Positions 51,663 to 60,402 of a stretch of DNA of 64,000 nucleotides are shown here, piece by piece. Position numbers and translations under genes: made by a program. Below the pieces are notes generated by a model. The model ran no database searches. It was given only the letters and a program-made list of their open reading frames with translations, and was not told where the DNA came from. This DNA is from Lentisphaeria bacterium (GTDB taxonomy: Bacteria > Verrucomicrobiota > Lentisphaeria > Victivallales > UBA1829): positions 49,686-113,685 of the forward strand of contig DPDG01000050.1 of the NCBI GenBank assembly GCA_003526375.1, read 5' to 3'. The number at the start of each line of letters is the position of its first letter. Position 1 is the stretch's first letter.

Positions 51663-52736
51663 TTGGCTAATAAAATTATCGTAACTGGCGGAGCCGGATT
51701 CATAGGATCGGCTGTCGTAAGGCATATTATTCATATGACCGGGGATCAGGTCTGCATCATCGACAAATTGACATATGCCGGAAATCTGGAATCCCTTGAA
51801 AGCGTTTCCGGCAATTCCCGCTGCCGTTTCGAGAAAGCGGACATCTGCGACAAGGCGGTAATGGACCGGATCTTCGCGGATTTTCAACCTGATATCGTCA
51901 TGCATCTCGCCGCGGAATCCCATGTGGACCGTTCCATCGACGGGCCCGGAGAATTCATCCAGACCAATATCGTCGGAACCTATACGCTGCTCGAAGCCGC
52001 AAGGAAGTACTTCAACACGCTCGGCGATGATGCGAAAAAAAAATTCCGTTTCCATCACATCTCCACCGATGAAGTTTACGGCGATCTGGAAGGCCCCGGA
52101 GATTTCTTCCGTGAAACCACACCTTACGCCCCCTCCTCGCCGTATTCCGCCAGCAAAGCCGCAAGCGATCATCTTGTCCGTGCATGGAGGCGCACATTCA
52201 AACTGCCGACCCTCGTCACCAACTGTTCCAACAACTACGGACCTTATCATTTCCCTGAAAAGCTGATCCCGCTGGTAATTCTCAACGCACTCGAAGGCAA
52301 GCCGCTTCCGGTTTATGGAACCGGGGCGCAGATACGCGACTGGCTCTATGTGGAGGATCACGCCCGTGCGCTGTATCTGGTGGCAACAACCGGCGTTCCG
52401 GGCGAAACTTACAATATCGGCGGGCACAACGAGAAGAAGAATATCGAAGTCGTACACAAGATCTGCGAGATTCTTGACGAGCTCCAGCCGCGCGCCGACG
52501 GAAAATCCTATGCGGAACAGATAACATTCGTGACCGACCGTCCCGGACATGATCTGCGCTATGCCATCGACGCGGACAAAATCGGGCGTGAACTCGGCTG
52601 GAGACCGCAGGAAACATTTGAAAGCGGCATCCGCAAAACTGTTCAATGGTATCTTGCTCACCGTTTCACATGGTGCAAACATGTCCAGGACGGCACCTAC
52701 AATCGCGAACGACTCGGAACCGGAGGCGCAAAATGA
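51663..52736 (+). CDS. rfbB: dTDP-glucose 4,6-dehydratase
   Basis: Second step of dTDP-L-rhamnose synthesis. A 357-residue extended short-chain dehydrogenase with 'VTGGAGFIGSAVVRHI' (NAD-binding), 'HISTDEVYGDL' (catalytic Thr-Asp-Glu), 'SPYSASKAASDHLV' (Tyr-x3-Lys) and 'NCSNNYGPYHFPEKLIPL'. The start is TTG at 51663 after a GAGGGTG ribosome site. It is the first gene of the operon; its stop overlaps the rfbA start by 4 bases. Confidence 0.96.
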   Translation: MANKIIVTGGAGFIGSAVVRHIIHMTGDQVCIIDKLTYAGNLESLESVSGNSRCRFEKADICDKAVMDRIFADFQPDIVMHLAAESHVDRSIDGPGEFIQTNIVGTYTLLEAARKYFNTLGDDAKKKFRFHHISTDEVYGDLEGPGDFFRETTPYAPSSPYSASKAASDHLVRAWRRTFKLPTLVTNCSNNYGPYHFPEKLIPLVILNALEGKPLPVYGTGAQIRDWLYVEDHARALYLVATTGVPGETYNIGGHNEKKNIEVVHKICEILDELQPRADGKSYAEQITFVTDRPGHDLRYAIDADKIGRELGWRPQETFESGIRKTVQWYLAHRFTWCKHVQDGTYNRERLGTGGAK

Positions 52737-53605
52737 AAGGCATTGTACTGGCAGGGGGCGCGGGAACCAGGCTGCACCCGATCACGCAGGGGGTGTCAAA
52801 GCAGCTCCTTGCGGTCTATGACAAACCGATGATCTACTATCCGCTCTCGGTTCTGATGCTGGCAGGCATCAACGAGATTCTCATCATCACGACGCCGGAG
52901 GATCAGGGGGGATTCATCCGCCTGCTCGGGGACGGCTCCCGCTTCGGCATCCGCCTCTCCTATGAGGTTCAGCCGTCGCCGGACGGTCTGGCGCAGGCAT
53001 TCCTGATCGGGGAAAAGTTCATCGGCAGAGACTCCGTCGCGCTTGTTCTCGGAGACAATATTTTCTACGGAGCCAATCTCAGCGGACTGATGCGGGAGGC
53101 GGTCGCACGAAAAAAAGGCGCAACGGTTTTCGGATATTATGTCAGCGACCCGGAACGTTTCGGCGTTGTGGAGTTCGATGAAAACGGCAGGGCAATTTCC
53201 ATAGAGGAGAAACCGGCGAAACCCAAGTCGCACTTCGCCGTGACGGGACTCTATTTTTATGACAACGATGTTGTGGAGATCGCGAAGAACATCAAGCCGT
53301 CCGCGCGCGGCGAGCTTGAGATCACCAGCGTGAACAATGAATATCTCCGGCGCGGGGAGCTCCATGTGGAAAAACTCAAACGCGGTTATGCATGGCTTGA
53401 TACAGGGACGCATGAAAGCCTGCTGGACGCGGCGAACTTCATCCGCACAATTGAAACCCGCCAGGGGCTTCAGGTTGCATGTCTTCAGGAAATCGCCTAC
53501 ACGAACGGATGGATGACCGGAGAGGAAGTGAAAGAGAGCATCAAGGACATGATGAAGACGGAATACGGCGCATACATGGCGCGCCTGATCAGGGAAGATG
53601 AGTGA
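52733..53605 (+). CDS. rfbA: Glucose-1-phosphate thymidylyltransferase
   Basis: First step of dTDP-rhamnose synthesis, joining dTTP and glucose-1-phosphate. The 290-residue protein starts 'MKGIVLAGGAGTRLHPIT' and continues with 'SKQLLAVYDKPMIYYPLSVLMLAGI', 'LVLGDNIFYG' and 'GYAWLDTGTHESLL', all diagnostic. The ATG at 52733 overlaps the rfbB stop (ATGA); the upstream extension of the frame is discarded. Confidence 0.96.
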   Translation: MKGIVLAGGAGTRLHPITQGVSKQLLAVYDKPMIYYPLSVLMLAGINEILIITTPEDQGGFIRLLGDGSRFGIRLSYEVQPSPDGLAQAFLIGEKFIGRDSVALVLGDNIFYGANLSGLMREAVARKKGATVFGYYVSDPERFGVVEFDENGRAISIEEKPAKPKSHFAVTGLYFYDNDVVEIAKNIKPSARGELEITSVNNEYLRRGELHVEKLKRGYAWLDTGTHESLLDAANFIRTIETRQGLQVACLQEIAYTNGWMTGEEVKESIKDMMKTEYGAYMARLIREDE

Positions 53606-53611
53606 CGGATT

Positions 53612-54184
53612 ATGAACATCGTAAAAACGGAAATCGAAGGCGTTGTGATCATCGAACCGAAAGTATTCGGTGATGCACGCGGTTATTTTTTTGAGTCATG
53701 GAACAAGGAAGTCTATGAAAAACACGGGATTGCCGCTGATTTCATTCAGGACAATGAATCAAGGTCCCGTTTCGGCGTTCTGCGCGGGCTCCATTTTCAG
53801 GCGGCGCCCTACACGCAGGCAAAGCTTGTCAGGGTGATTCAGGGCGCAGTGCTGGATGTCGCCGTCGATATCCGCAAAGGCTCCCCGACGTTCGGCAGGC
53901 ATGTGGCGGTTGAACTTTCGGCGGAAAACAAGCGCCAGCTTTTCGTGCCCCGCGGATTCGCACACGGCTTCGTCGTTCTCAGCGACGATGTCGTTTTCGC
54001 CTACAAATGCGACAATAAATATATGCCGTCCCATGAACGCGGAATCGCATTCGATGATCCCTCGCTCGGCATTGACTGGCGCGTCAAGGTGGACTCTTTC
54101 ATTCTCTCGGAGAAGGATACGCGGAATCCGCTTCTCAAAGATGCGGAAGTATTCGATTACAACAACAGGGAGTATCTGAAATGA
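53612..54184 (+). CDS. rfbC: dTDP-4-dehydrorhamnose 3,5-epimerase
   Basis: Third step of dTDP-rhamnose synthesis. The 190-residue cupin has 'VFGDARGYFFESW', 'QDNESRSRFGVLRGLHFQ' with the catalytic His, 'KLVRVIQGAVLDVAVDIRKGSPTFG' and 'FVPRGFAHGFVVLSD'. It starts 6 bases after rfbA and overlaps rfbD by 4. Confidence 0.96.
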   Translation: MNIVKTEIEGVVIIEPKVFGDARGYFFESWNKEVYEKHGIAADFIQDNESRSRFGVLRGLHFQAAPYTQAKLVRVIQGAVLDVAVDIRKGSPTFGRHVAVELSAENKRQLFVPRGFAHGFVVLSDDVVFAYKCDNKYMPSHERGIAFDDPSLGIDWRVKVDSFILSEKDTRNPLLKDAEVFDYNNREYLK

Positions 54185-55038
54185 AAGTTCTTCTGACCGG
54201 CGGCAGGGGAATGCTCGGACGTACGCTCTGTGCAGAACTCACAGACTTTGAAATAATCCCCACGGATCTGCCGGAAGCCGACATCACGGATGAACGCGGC
54301 ATTGACGCCGTCATCAGGAAATATGCGCCGGACACAGTGATTCACTGCGCGGCAATGACTGCGGTGGACAAATGCGAAACAGAGCGCGATCTCGCTTATA
54401 AACTGAACGCCTGCGGATCTGCAAATATCGCATCCGCCTGTCACAGAAACGGCATCAGGCTGATCGCCATTTCCACGGACTACGTTTTCAAAGGCGATTC
54501 GGAGCGTCCCTATACGGAATTCGACCGTCCGGACGGCGGCAATACGGTGTATGGGCAAAGCAAGTTCGCAGGCGAGGAGATGATCCGACGCCACTGCCCG
54601 GATCATGTGATCGCACGCATCTCGTGGCTTTACGGAGCCGGAGGACCGAGCTTTGTCCATGCGATGATCAACCTTGCGGACGGCACGCGCCCGGCACTGA
54701 AAGTCGTCAGCGACCAGTTCGGCAATCCGACCAGCGCGCTTGCCGTTGCGCGGGAGCTTCGCGAAGTATTGAAGCGTCCGGAACTTGTCGGGACTTATCA
54801 CATGACTTGCGAGGGCGAAGCCTCATGGCATGAGTTCGCACTGGAAATATTTGAACGGATGGGAATCAGCCAGAAGGTGCTGCCCTGCGCCACGGAGGAA
54901 TTCCCGCGCCCCGCGCCGCGCCCCGCAAATTCGCGCCTCGAAAAAATGATGCTCCGCCTGAGCGGTCTTCCGCCGATGCCGGACTGGAAAGACGCACTCG
55001 GGGAATTTCTCGCAAAAGAGTTCAAAAACAGGAAATAA
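54181..55038 (+). CDS. rfbD: dTDP-4-dehydrorhamnose reductase
   Basis: Final step making dTDP-L-rhamnose. The 285-residue SDR enzyme has 'LLTGGRGMLGRTL', 'VIHCAAMTAVDKCE', 'AISTDYVFKGD', 'NTVYGQSKFAGEEM' (Tyr-x3-Lys) and 'RISWLYGAGGPSFVHAM'. The start overlaps the rfbC stop; manC follows 6 bases later. Confidence 0.95.
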   Translation: MKVLLTGGRGMLGRTLCAELTDFEIIPTDLPEADITDERGIDAVIRKYAPDTVIHCAAMTAVDKCETERDLAYKLNACGSANIASACHRNGIRLIAISTDYVFKGDSERPYTEFDRPDGGNTVYGQSKFAGEEMIRRHCPDHVIARISWLYGAGGPSFVHAMINLADGTRPALKVVSDQFGNPTSALAVARELREVLKRPELVGTYHMTCEGEASWHEFALEIFERMGISQKVLPCATEEFPRPAPRPANSRLEKMMLRLSGLPPMPDWKDALGEFLAKEFKNRK

Positions 55039-55044
55039 AACACC

Positions 55045-56139
55045 ATGCCGGAGAATATTTACGCAGTAATCATGGCGGGCGGGCGCGGAGAACGTTTCTG
55101 GCCGGAATGCCGCGCAAACCGTCCGAAGCAGCTGTTGAACCTTTTCGGCAATGCACCGTTGATAGAACAGACGGTTCTCCGGCTTCAGGGATTTGTTCCG
55201 TTCCATAACATTCTCATCATCACGAACGAGGTCTATCTGGAACGCATCCGCGCACTTCTCCCGCAGATTCCCCCGGACAACATCATCGGAGAGCCCTGTG
55301 CAAGAGATACGGCGCCGTGTGTTGCGCTTGCGGCGGGAGTCGTCAAGGCGAAAGCAGGCTCGGAGGATGCCGTCATGATCCTGCTTCCGGCAGACCATTT
55401 CATCGTCAGACAGCAGGCAATGATTGCCGATCTGAATACCTGTGCCGGTGCGGTCGCGGGACGGCACGCAATCGCCACAATCGGCATCACGCCGTATGCA
55501 CCCAGCCCGAATTACGGTTACATTGAGTGCGGCGAACCGCTGGAACATTCCGGCGGAACATTTTTCAAAGTCAGGCGTTTCACGGAAAAACCCTCCGTCA
55601 AAGAAGCGGAGCGGCTTCTTGCGCAGGGCAATTACAAATGGAACAGCGGCATGTTCGTTTTTTCGGTGAAGACCATTCTGGAGGAGATGCGGATTCAGGC
55701 GCCTGATCTCCACTCCTTTGCGGAAGACGCGGCGCTGCACTGGCAGACGGAGAAGTTTTCAGCGAAACGGCAGGAGGATTTCGGCAGGCTCCGCAGGATA
55801 TCATTCGACTACGCAATCATGGAACACGCCTCCGGAATCCTGGTGCTTGAGGCAGGGTTCGACTGGGATGACATCGGCAACTGGGCCTCTCTGCGCAATC
55901 ACTATGAGACGGACGGCGACAACAATGTGGTTCATGCTTCGGCGGAACTGCTGGACAGCAAAGACTGTATCGTTTTTTCCGGGGATGCGGACCGCCTGAT
56001 CGCAGGAATCGACCTCAGGGAAATGGTTATCATCCAGACGCCGGACGTGACCCTGGTTGCCCCCGTGTCCAGCACGCAGAAAATCAAACAGCTGCTGGAA
56101 AAACTCTCGGCAAAGAAAGAAAAACAGAAATACCTGTAA
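55045..56139 (+). CDS. manC: Mannose-1-phosphate guanylyltransferase
   Basis: Makes GDP-mannose from GTP and mannose-1-phosphate. The 364-residue protein has 'VIMAGGRGERFWPECRANRPKQ', 'ILITNEVYLERI'-like context, 'PCARDTAPCVALAAG', 'ILLPADHFI', 'FTEKPSVKEAERLL' and 'WNSGMFVF'. It lacks the C-terminal isomerase domain of the bifunctional enzymes. It is in the operon with the rhamnose genes, supplying a second activated sugar for surface polysaccharide. Confidence 0.95.
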   Translation: MPENIYAVIMAGGRGERFWPECRANRPKQLLNLFGNAPLIEQTVLRLQGFVPFHNILIITNEVYLERIRALLPQIPPDNIIGEPCARDTAPCVALAAGVVKAKAGSEDAVMILLPADHFIVRQQAMIADLNTCAGAVAGRHAIATIGITPYAPSPNYGYIECGEPLEHSGGTFFKVRRFTEKPSVKEAERLLAQGNYKWNSGMFVFSVKTILEEMRIQAPDLHSFAEDAALHWQTEKFSAKRQEDFGRLRRISFDYAIMEHASGILVLEAGFDWDDIGNWASLRNHYETDGDNNVVHASAELLDSKDCIVFSGDADRLIAGIDLREMVIIQTPDVTLVAPVSSTQKIKQLLEKLSAKKEKQKYL

Positions 56140-56157
56140 CCGGCAAGGAATGATTTT

Positions 56158-57087
56158 ATGGCATACAAGATCGAGGAAAAACTTGTGATCGGAGTCGCAT
56201 CCAGCGCTCTTTTCCAACTGGACGAAGCGGACAGCATCTTCCGCAAGGAAGGCTTGAATGCGTATCGCGACTACCAGTATGAGCATCAGCACGACATTCT
56301 CAATACCGGCGTCGCGTTTCCTTTTGTGAAGCGTCTGCTGGCAATGAATCAGTTCTTCCCCGATACCCAGCCGATCGAAGTCGTCCTCCTCAGTCACAAT
56401 GACCCGGACACCGGGCTGCGCGTATTCTATTCCATTCAGCACTACGGGCTCAATATCATCCGCGCGGCGTTCACGACAGGCGATTCCCCGTTCAAATACA
56501 TTCCGGCTTACAACGTTTCACTGTTCCTTTCCGCCAATTCGGGCGATGTCCGGCAGGCGATGAAAGAGGGTTATCCCGCCGGGCAGGTTCTCGCCAGCGC
56601 CGCGGAGGACGATCCGAACAATCCGGGGCTCTGCATCGCGTTCGACTTCGACGGAGTGATCGCCGATTCCAGTGCGGAGGAGGTCTACCAGAAAGAAGGC
56701 ATTGAGAAGTTTTATTCGGCGGAAACGGAAAAGGCGCAGATCCCGCATACGCCGGGGCCTCTTGCCGATCTTTTTTCCAAGCTTGCGAAACTCCATAAGC
56801 TGGAGGATGAGCGGGTAAAAAATGATCCGAAATACCGCCGTTATATGAAAATGGCGATCGTGACCGCGCGTTCCGCACCCGCCCATGAGCGGGTCGTGAC
56901 GACGTTGCGCAAGTGGGACATTCCGGTTGACCAGACTTTTTTCCTCGGCGGAATGGACAAGGGGCGTATTCTGTCGATCCTGCGTCCCCACATCTTCTTC
57001 GATGACCAGCGGCATCCGCATCTGGACGCCTCAAGTCCTTTCACTCCCTCCGTCCACATTCCCCTGGATTCGGTAAAGACAAACTGA
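56158..57087 (+). CDS. 5'-nucleotidase, cytosolic NT5C1 family
   Basis: A 309-residue protein of the 5'-nucleotidase family otherwise known from eukaryotic cytosolic 5'-nucleotidase 1 and some bacteria. An N-terminal domain with 'LVIGVASSALFQLDEAD' and 'VVLLSHNDPDTGLRVFYSI' is followed by a HAD-type phosphatase motif 'CIAFDFDGVIADSS' and a late 'FLGGMDKGRIL...PHIFFDDQ'. It should dephosphorylate nucleoside monophosphates. It is the last gene of the rfb-manC operon, 18 bases after manC, where it might act on dTMP or GMP produced by glycosyltransfer; this is inferred from position only. Confidence 0.85.
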   Translation: MAYKIEEKLVIGVASSALFQLDEADSIFRKEGLNAYRDYQYEHQHDILNTGVAFPFVKRLLAMNQFFPDTQPIEVVLLSHNDPDTGLRVFYSIQHYGLNIIRAAFTTGDSPFKYIPAYNVSLFLSANSGDVRQAMKEGYPAGQVLASAAEDDPNNPGLCIAFDFDGVIADSSAEEVYQKEGIEKFYSAETEKAQIPHTPGPLADLFSKLAKLHKLEDERVKNDPKYRRYMKMAIVTARSAPAHERVVTTLRKWDIPVDQTFFLGGMDKGRILSILRPHIFFDDQRHPHLDASSPFTPSVHIPLDSVKTN

Positions 57088-57132
57088 AAGACGGCGTACC
57101 TTTTTGAAGTGCGCTGTTGACCGGATGTCATC

Positions 57133-57169
57133 AAAAAAGGACAGGAAAGACAAAATACCGTCTTTCCTG
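57133..57169 (-). terminator. Intrinsic terminator of lpxA
   Basis: A perfect 10-bp stem (CAGGAAAGAC/GTCTTTCCTG, 57142-57151 and 57160-57169) has an 8-base loop; on the minus strand it is followed within three bases by six T. It also separates lpxA from the convergent nucleotidase gene. Confidence 0.75.
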
Positions 57170-57187
57170 AAACTGTTATGTAAGAAT

Positions 57188-57985
57188 TCAGGCTCTGCGC
57201 CCGCCGCGGTCACCGGTAAGAATGCCGCGCTTCGTCGATTTGACGAAGTCCAGAAATTCAATGACTTCCGGCAACTGCGGAACTTCCGCTTCGGCTTTGG
57301 CAATCGCATTGCTCATGCTCAGCCCATGACGGAAGAAAATATCATAAAGGTCTTTGACGGCACGGATCGTTTCCTTTGAAAATCCGTTGCGCTTCATGCC
57401 GACGATATTGAATCCGCGCACGCCGCCGTTGCGTCCGTCGCCGATCATGAACGGAGCAAGGTCCATCGAAATCTGGGAACCGCCGCTCAATACAGCCATA
57501 CGCCCCATACGGCAGAACTGATGCATGCCGGAAAGCCCGGAGATCAGGCACTTGTCGCCGACTGTGCAATATCCGGCACAGCCGCTGTAAGGCACCATCA
57601 CCACTCCGTTGCCGATCGTGCAGTTATGGGAAACATGCGTGTTCGCCATCATGAAGCAGCCGCTGCCGATCGTGGTCACGGTTCCCTCATGAGTCCCGCG
57701 GTTCACCGTGACCCCCTCGCGAAACCGGTTGTTGTCCCCGATTTTCGTATAGGAAACCCCGCCCTCGAAACCGTAATCCTCCGGATCGGTCCCAATGGAG
57801 GCAAAAGGATAAACGACATTGTTCGCCCCGAGCGTGGCGTAGGCGCCGATATGACACTGGGCGATCAGCCTGGTTCCCTGCCCGATCTCAGTGTCATGCT
57901 CAATCACGCAATAGGGGCCGACCTCTACGTCATCCGCGAGTTTTGCGGATGGATCGACGATCGCCGTCGGATGAATTTTAGCCAT
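57188..57985 (-). CDS. lpxA: UDP-N-acetylglucosamine acyltransferase
   Basis: First enzyme of lipid A synthesis. The 265-residue protein is a left-handed beta helix built of hexapeptide repeats, with the catalytic His in 'MANTHVSHNCTIGN' and the family stretch 'SGLSGMHQFCRMGRMAVLSGGS', then 'FNIVGMKRNGFSKETI'. An AAGGAG ribosome site precedes the ATG. It stands alone and not in an lpxD-fabZ-lpxA-lpxB cluster. Confidence 0.95.
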   Translation of the reverse strand: MAKIHPTAIVDPSAKLADDVEVGPYCVIEHDTEIGQGTRLIAQCHIGAYATLGANNVVYPFASIGTDPEDYGFEGGVSYTKIGDNNRFREGVTVNRGTHEGTVTTIGSGCFMMANTHVSHNCTIGNGVVMVPYSGCAGYCTVGDKCLISGLSGMHQFCRMGRMAVLSGGSQISMDLAPFMIGDGRNGGVRGFNIVGMKRNGFSKETIRAVKDLYDIFFRHGLSMSNAIAKAEAEVPQLPEVIEFLDFVKSTKRGILTGDRGGRRA

Positions 57986-58046
57986 ATAAAATGACTCCTT
58001 TTCTATAAGAAGCCGTCCGGAAACAGACGGAGTTCAAGATGATTAT

Positions 58047-58073
58047 AAGCAAAAGGCGGGGATTTCCCCCGCC
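58047..58073 (-). terminator. Intrinsic terminator of the 35-residue basic protein gene
   Basis: On the minus strand a GC-rich 7-bp stem (GGCGGGG/CCCCGCC, 58055-58061 and 58067-58073) with a 5-base loop is followed by TTTT and GCTTAT. It starts 8 bases past the stop codon. Confidence 0.7.
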
Positions 58074-58080
58074 CTCGCGA

Positions 58081-58188
58081 TTATTTCTTTTTGGCAGATT
58101 TCATCGCCGCTCTTGCTTTTGCCTTGACTCTTTCAAGGTAGGCTTTGCGGCGTGCTCTCTTCTGAAGCTTGTTATACTGCTTTCCCAT
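58081..58188 (-). CDS. Very small basic protein (35 residues)
   Basis: A 35-residue, strongly basic frame: begins 'MGKQYNKLQKRARRKAYLER' and ends in a Lys/Ala tail. 16 of 35 residues are Lys or Arg. It has a perfect-looking AAGGAG ribosome site 7 bases before the ATG and its own terminator, and it sits on the minus strand 95 bases upstream of lpxA. The composition suggests binding to RNA, DNA or the ribosome. It is shorter than usual gene-finder cut-offs. I am not certain of a family. Confidence 0.72.
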   Translation of the reverse strand: MGKQYNKLQKRARRKAYLERVKAKARAAMKSAKKK

Positions 58189-58336
58189 TTTTCAACTCCT
58201 TGTAATCTGACAGTTTGTTTTGAAAAATCATATTAAACCATGCAAAATATCATAGTTTCCCGCGAATTCAAGCACGAAACGATCTAAAATAATATAAAAA
58301 TTACGGATTTGATACAGAGAAAAAGCAGATTTCCGG

Positions 58337-58364
58337 TTGTAAATTTAAAGAATACTGCTAAAGT
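58337..58364 (+). promoter_or_regulatory. Probable promoter of the lipoprotein gene
   Basis: TTGTAA (58337-58342) and TAAAGT (58359-58364) are 16 bases apart, about 50 bases before the ATG at 58413. Confidence 0.45.
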
Positions 58365-58412
58365 TAATTTCGTTTCATTTATCAATTACAGATTTTGAGA
58401 GTTGAGAGTGCA

Positions 58413-59153
58413 ATGACTTTTTCGCAAAAACTGAACAAGACATGGATCAGGAAACTGTTTCACTGTACGGCGGCATTGTCCGGTGCCCTGTTTCTGGCAT
58501 CCTGTTCGGACAATAAGCTGCCCTCCCCTCCCAAGGCGCACCCGGAGCTTCTCCTTGAGATTTATGACGCGACATCGAAAGGCGAACATAAACTCGCCCT
58601 CAAAAAGATAGAACGTCTGCGCACGATTGAAAAAACCAGTGTATTTCTTTCGGAACTTGAGTCTGTGGAACGCAATAATGCCGTCATGGAGCAGGTCAAC
58701 CAATATGTAGAGACAGGGAATTTCGCCGAAGCGTTGAAATATCTTGAGGCGCAGGAAATCAGAAACGGAACACATGACGACACAACGGAAGCAAAGGAGC
58801 AGATCCGGATGCTGGCGGAAATCGACACCTTGCTGAACAAGGCGCAGACAGCCCGTTCTTCTGATGCGCTCGCAAAAACGGTCGAAGATTTGCGTAAAAC
58901 AGCAAAAAAAATCATGATTTCACAGAAAATACAGAACTTTATCGACAGAAAAGAGTCTGAAATAAGAACAATGCAGACGGTGGAAAAGGACCGGATGCAG
59001 TTCGGCATGATTGCCGATATCGGTGCAATGCTGGAACAGGGAAATGCGGAAGCGGCCGTCATAGCGGCGGTGCTGGCTCTGGAGGATGAAGAAAATCCGG
59101 TTCTTCCGAAAATCCTCTCCGTCATGAGCGGCGCACAGGGCAGAGACAAGTAA
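58413..59153 (+). CDS. Helical lipoprotein of unknown function
   Basis: A 246-residue protein with a lipoprotein signal ('ALFLASC', Cys near residue 31) followed by helix-rich, TPR-like segments ('LLEIYDATSKGEHKLALKKIERL', 'VNQYVETGNFAEALKYLEAQE'). It is likely anchored in the envelope. The start is ATG 58413; an upstream in-frame TTG (58395) lacks a clear ribosome site. It lies 45 bases before a parvulin-type foldase, suggesting a shared envelope role. No family is recognised. Confidence 0.75.
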   Translation: MTFSQKLNKTWIRKLFHCTAALSGALFLASCSDNKLPSPPKAHPELLLEIYDATSKGEHKLALKKIERLRTIEKTSVFLSELESVERNNAVMEQVNQYVETGNFAEALKYLEAQEIRNGTHDDTTEAKEQIRMLAEIDTLLNKAQTARSSDALAKTVEDLRKTAKKIMISQKIQNFIDRKESEIRTMQTVEKDRMQFGMIADIGAMLEQGNAEAAVIAAVLALEDEENPVLPKILSVMSGAQGRDK

Positions 59154-59198
59154 AAATTTTCATGAAAAGTATTCAACAATAAGAAAGGGATTCAATCC

Positions 59199-60317
59199 AT
59201 GATGAGAAGATCAAAATTCATCCGCTCGGCGGCAGTGACCACTGTCTCCGCCTTCGTGCTGGCAGCTTCCGCCACGGCGTGCGGACAGGAAAAACCGGCA
59301 GATGCAAAAACAGCCAAGCCTGAAGCAAAGGCCGCCGCACCCGCCAAGCCCGCCCCCAAGACTCTGGACGAGGTATTCGTCTTCCTGCCGGATCCGGTTG
59401 CCACAGTCGGCAATAAAAAGATTTCCAAAAAGGAATTTCTTGACCAGCTCGGCAAAGTGCCGGTGGAATACATTGCCCAGTTGACGCCCGACATGCTCAA
59501 GACACAGGCGAAACAGATGGTCAACAGCCTTGTCGATATGGAAGTTCTTTTGGCTCTCGCGGAAAAATCCGGCGTCAAGCCCACCAAGGAACTTGTCATT
59601 GCGGAATTCGACAAGAAACTCAAGGAAATGCCCAAAGAGCAGCTCGACATGATCACGAAACAGCTTGAACTTCAGGGCAAGAAACTTGACGACATCAAGG
59701 CGGAAGCCGTCAAAGACCCGAATACGTTCAAGTTTTATGCGATCAACAAATGGGTGGAAGACAATCTGAAATCCAAAGTCAAAGTCACGGATGCCGACAT
59801 CGAGAAATACTACAAGGAACATCAGGATCAGTTCAAGAAGCCGGAAACCCTTACCGCGTCCCACATTCTGATCTCCACGATGCCCGCAGACGGCAAACCC
59901 GGCGCGGCGGTTGATCCAGCCAAGGACAAAGAAGCCAAAGCAAAGGCGGAGAAGATTCTTGCCGATCTCAAGAAAGGCGCGGATTTCGGCGCAATCGCGG
60001 AAAAAGAGAGCGCCTGCCCCAGCGGAAAACAGGCGAAAGGCAAGCTTCCTCCGTTCACAAAGGGACAGATGGTTCCCGAGTTTGAAAAGGCGGCGATGGC
60101 TCTCAAGCCCGGACAGCTTTCCGAAGTCGTCAAGACTCCGTTCGGCTACCATATCATCAAGCTGGAAGCCAAGAATCCGGCAAGCGTGATGCCGCTCGCA
60201 CAGGTCAAAGAGGCGATCAAAGCCAACCTCGAAGCCAAAGCTCTCGAAAAACAGTTGACCGAGACTCTGACCAAGCAGAAAACCAATATGAATGTCAAGA
60301 TCAACGATTTCAAATAA
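59199..60317 (+). CDS. Parvulin-type peptidyl-prolyl isomerase, exported
   Basis: A 372-residue SurA/PrsA-like foldase. The N-terminal signal ('VSAFVLAASATACGQ') may be of lipoprotein type with Cys near residue 28. An Ala/Pro/Lys-rich linker leads to a SurA-like N domain ('TVGNKKISKKEFLDQL') and one parvulin domain (about 220-325: 'TASHILIS', 'AEKILADLKKGADFGAIAEKES', 'GQLSEVVKTPFGYHIIKLE'). It assists folding of exported or outer-membrane proteins. A strong terminator follows. Confidence 0.92.
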   Translation: MMRRSKFIRSAAVTTVSAFVLAASATACGQEKPADAKTAKPEAKAAAPAKPAPKTLDEVFVFLPDPVATVGNKKISKKEFLDQLGKVPVEYIAQLTPDMLKTQAKQMVNSLVDMEVLLALAEKSGVKPTKELVIAEFDKKLKEMPKEQLDMITKQLELQGKKLDDIKAEAVKDPNTFKFYAINKWVEDNLKSKVKVTDADIEKYYKEHQDQFKKPETLTASHILISTMPADGKPGAAVDPAKDKEAKAKAEKILADLKKGADFGAIAEKESACPSGKQAKGKLPPFTKGQMVPEFEKAAMALKPGQLSEVVKTPFGYHIIKLEAKNPASVMPLAQVKEAIKANLEAKALEKQLTETLTKQKTNMNVKINDFK

Positions 60318-60342
60318 TCGACGGTCGCAGAAGCAATCAGCA

Positions 60343-60377
60343 AAAGGCTTGCCTCCCTCCGGAAGCAAGCCTTTTTT
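60343..60377 (+). terminator. Intrinsic terminator of the foldase gene
   Basis: AAAGGCTTGC (60343-60352) and GCAAGCCTTT (60365-60374) form a perfect 10-bp stem with a 12-base loop, continuing into a T run. It lies 26 bases after the stop codon and before the nitroreductase gene. Confidence 0.9.
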
Positions 60378-60402
60378 CTTAAAGAAAGGGAGGGGAAACA
60401 GA

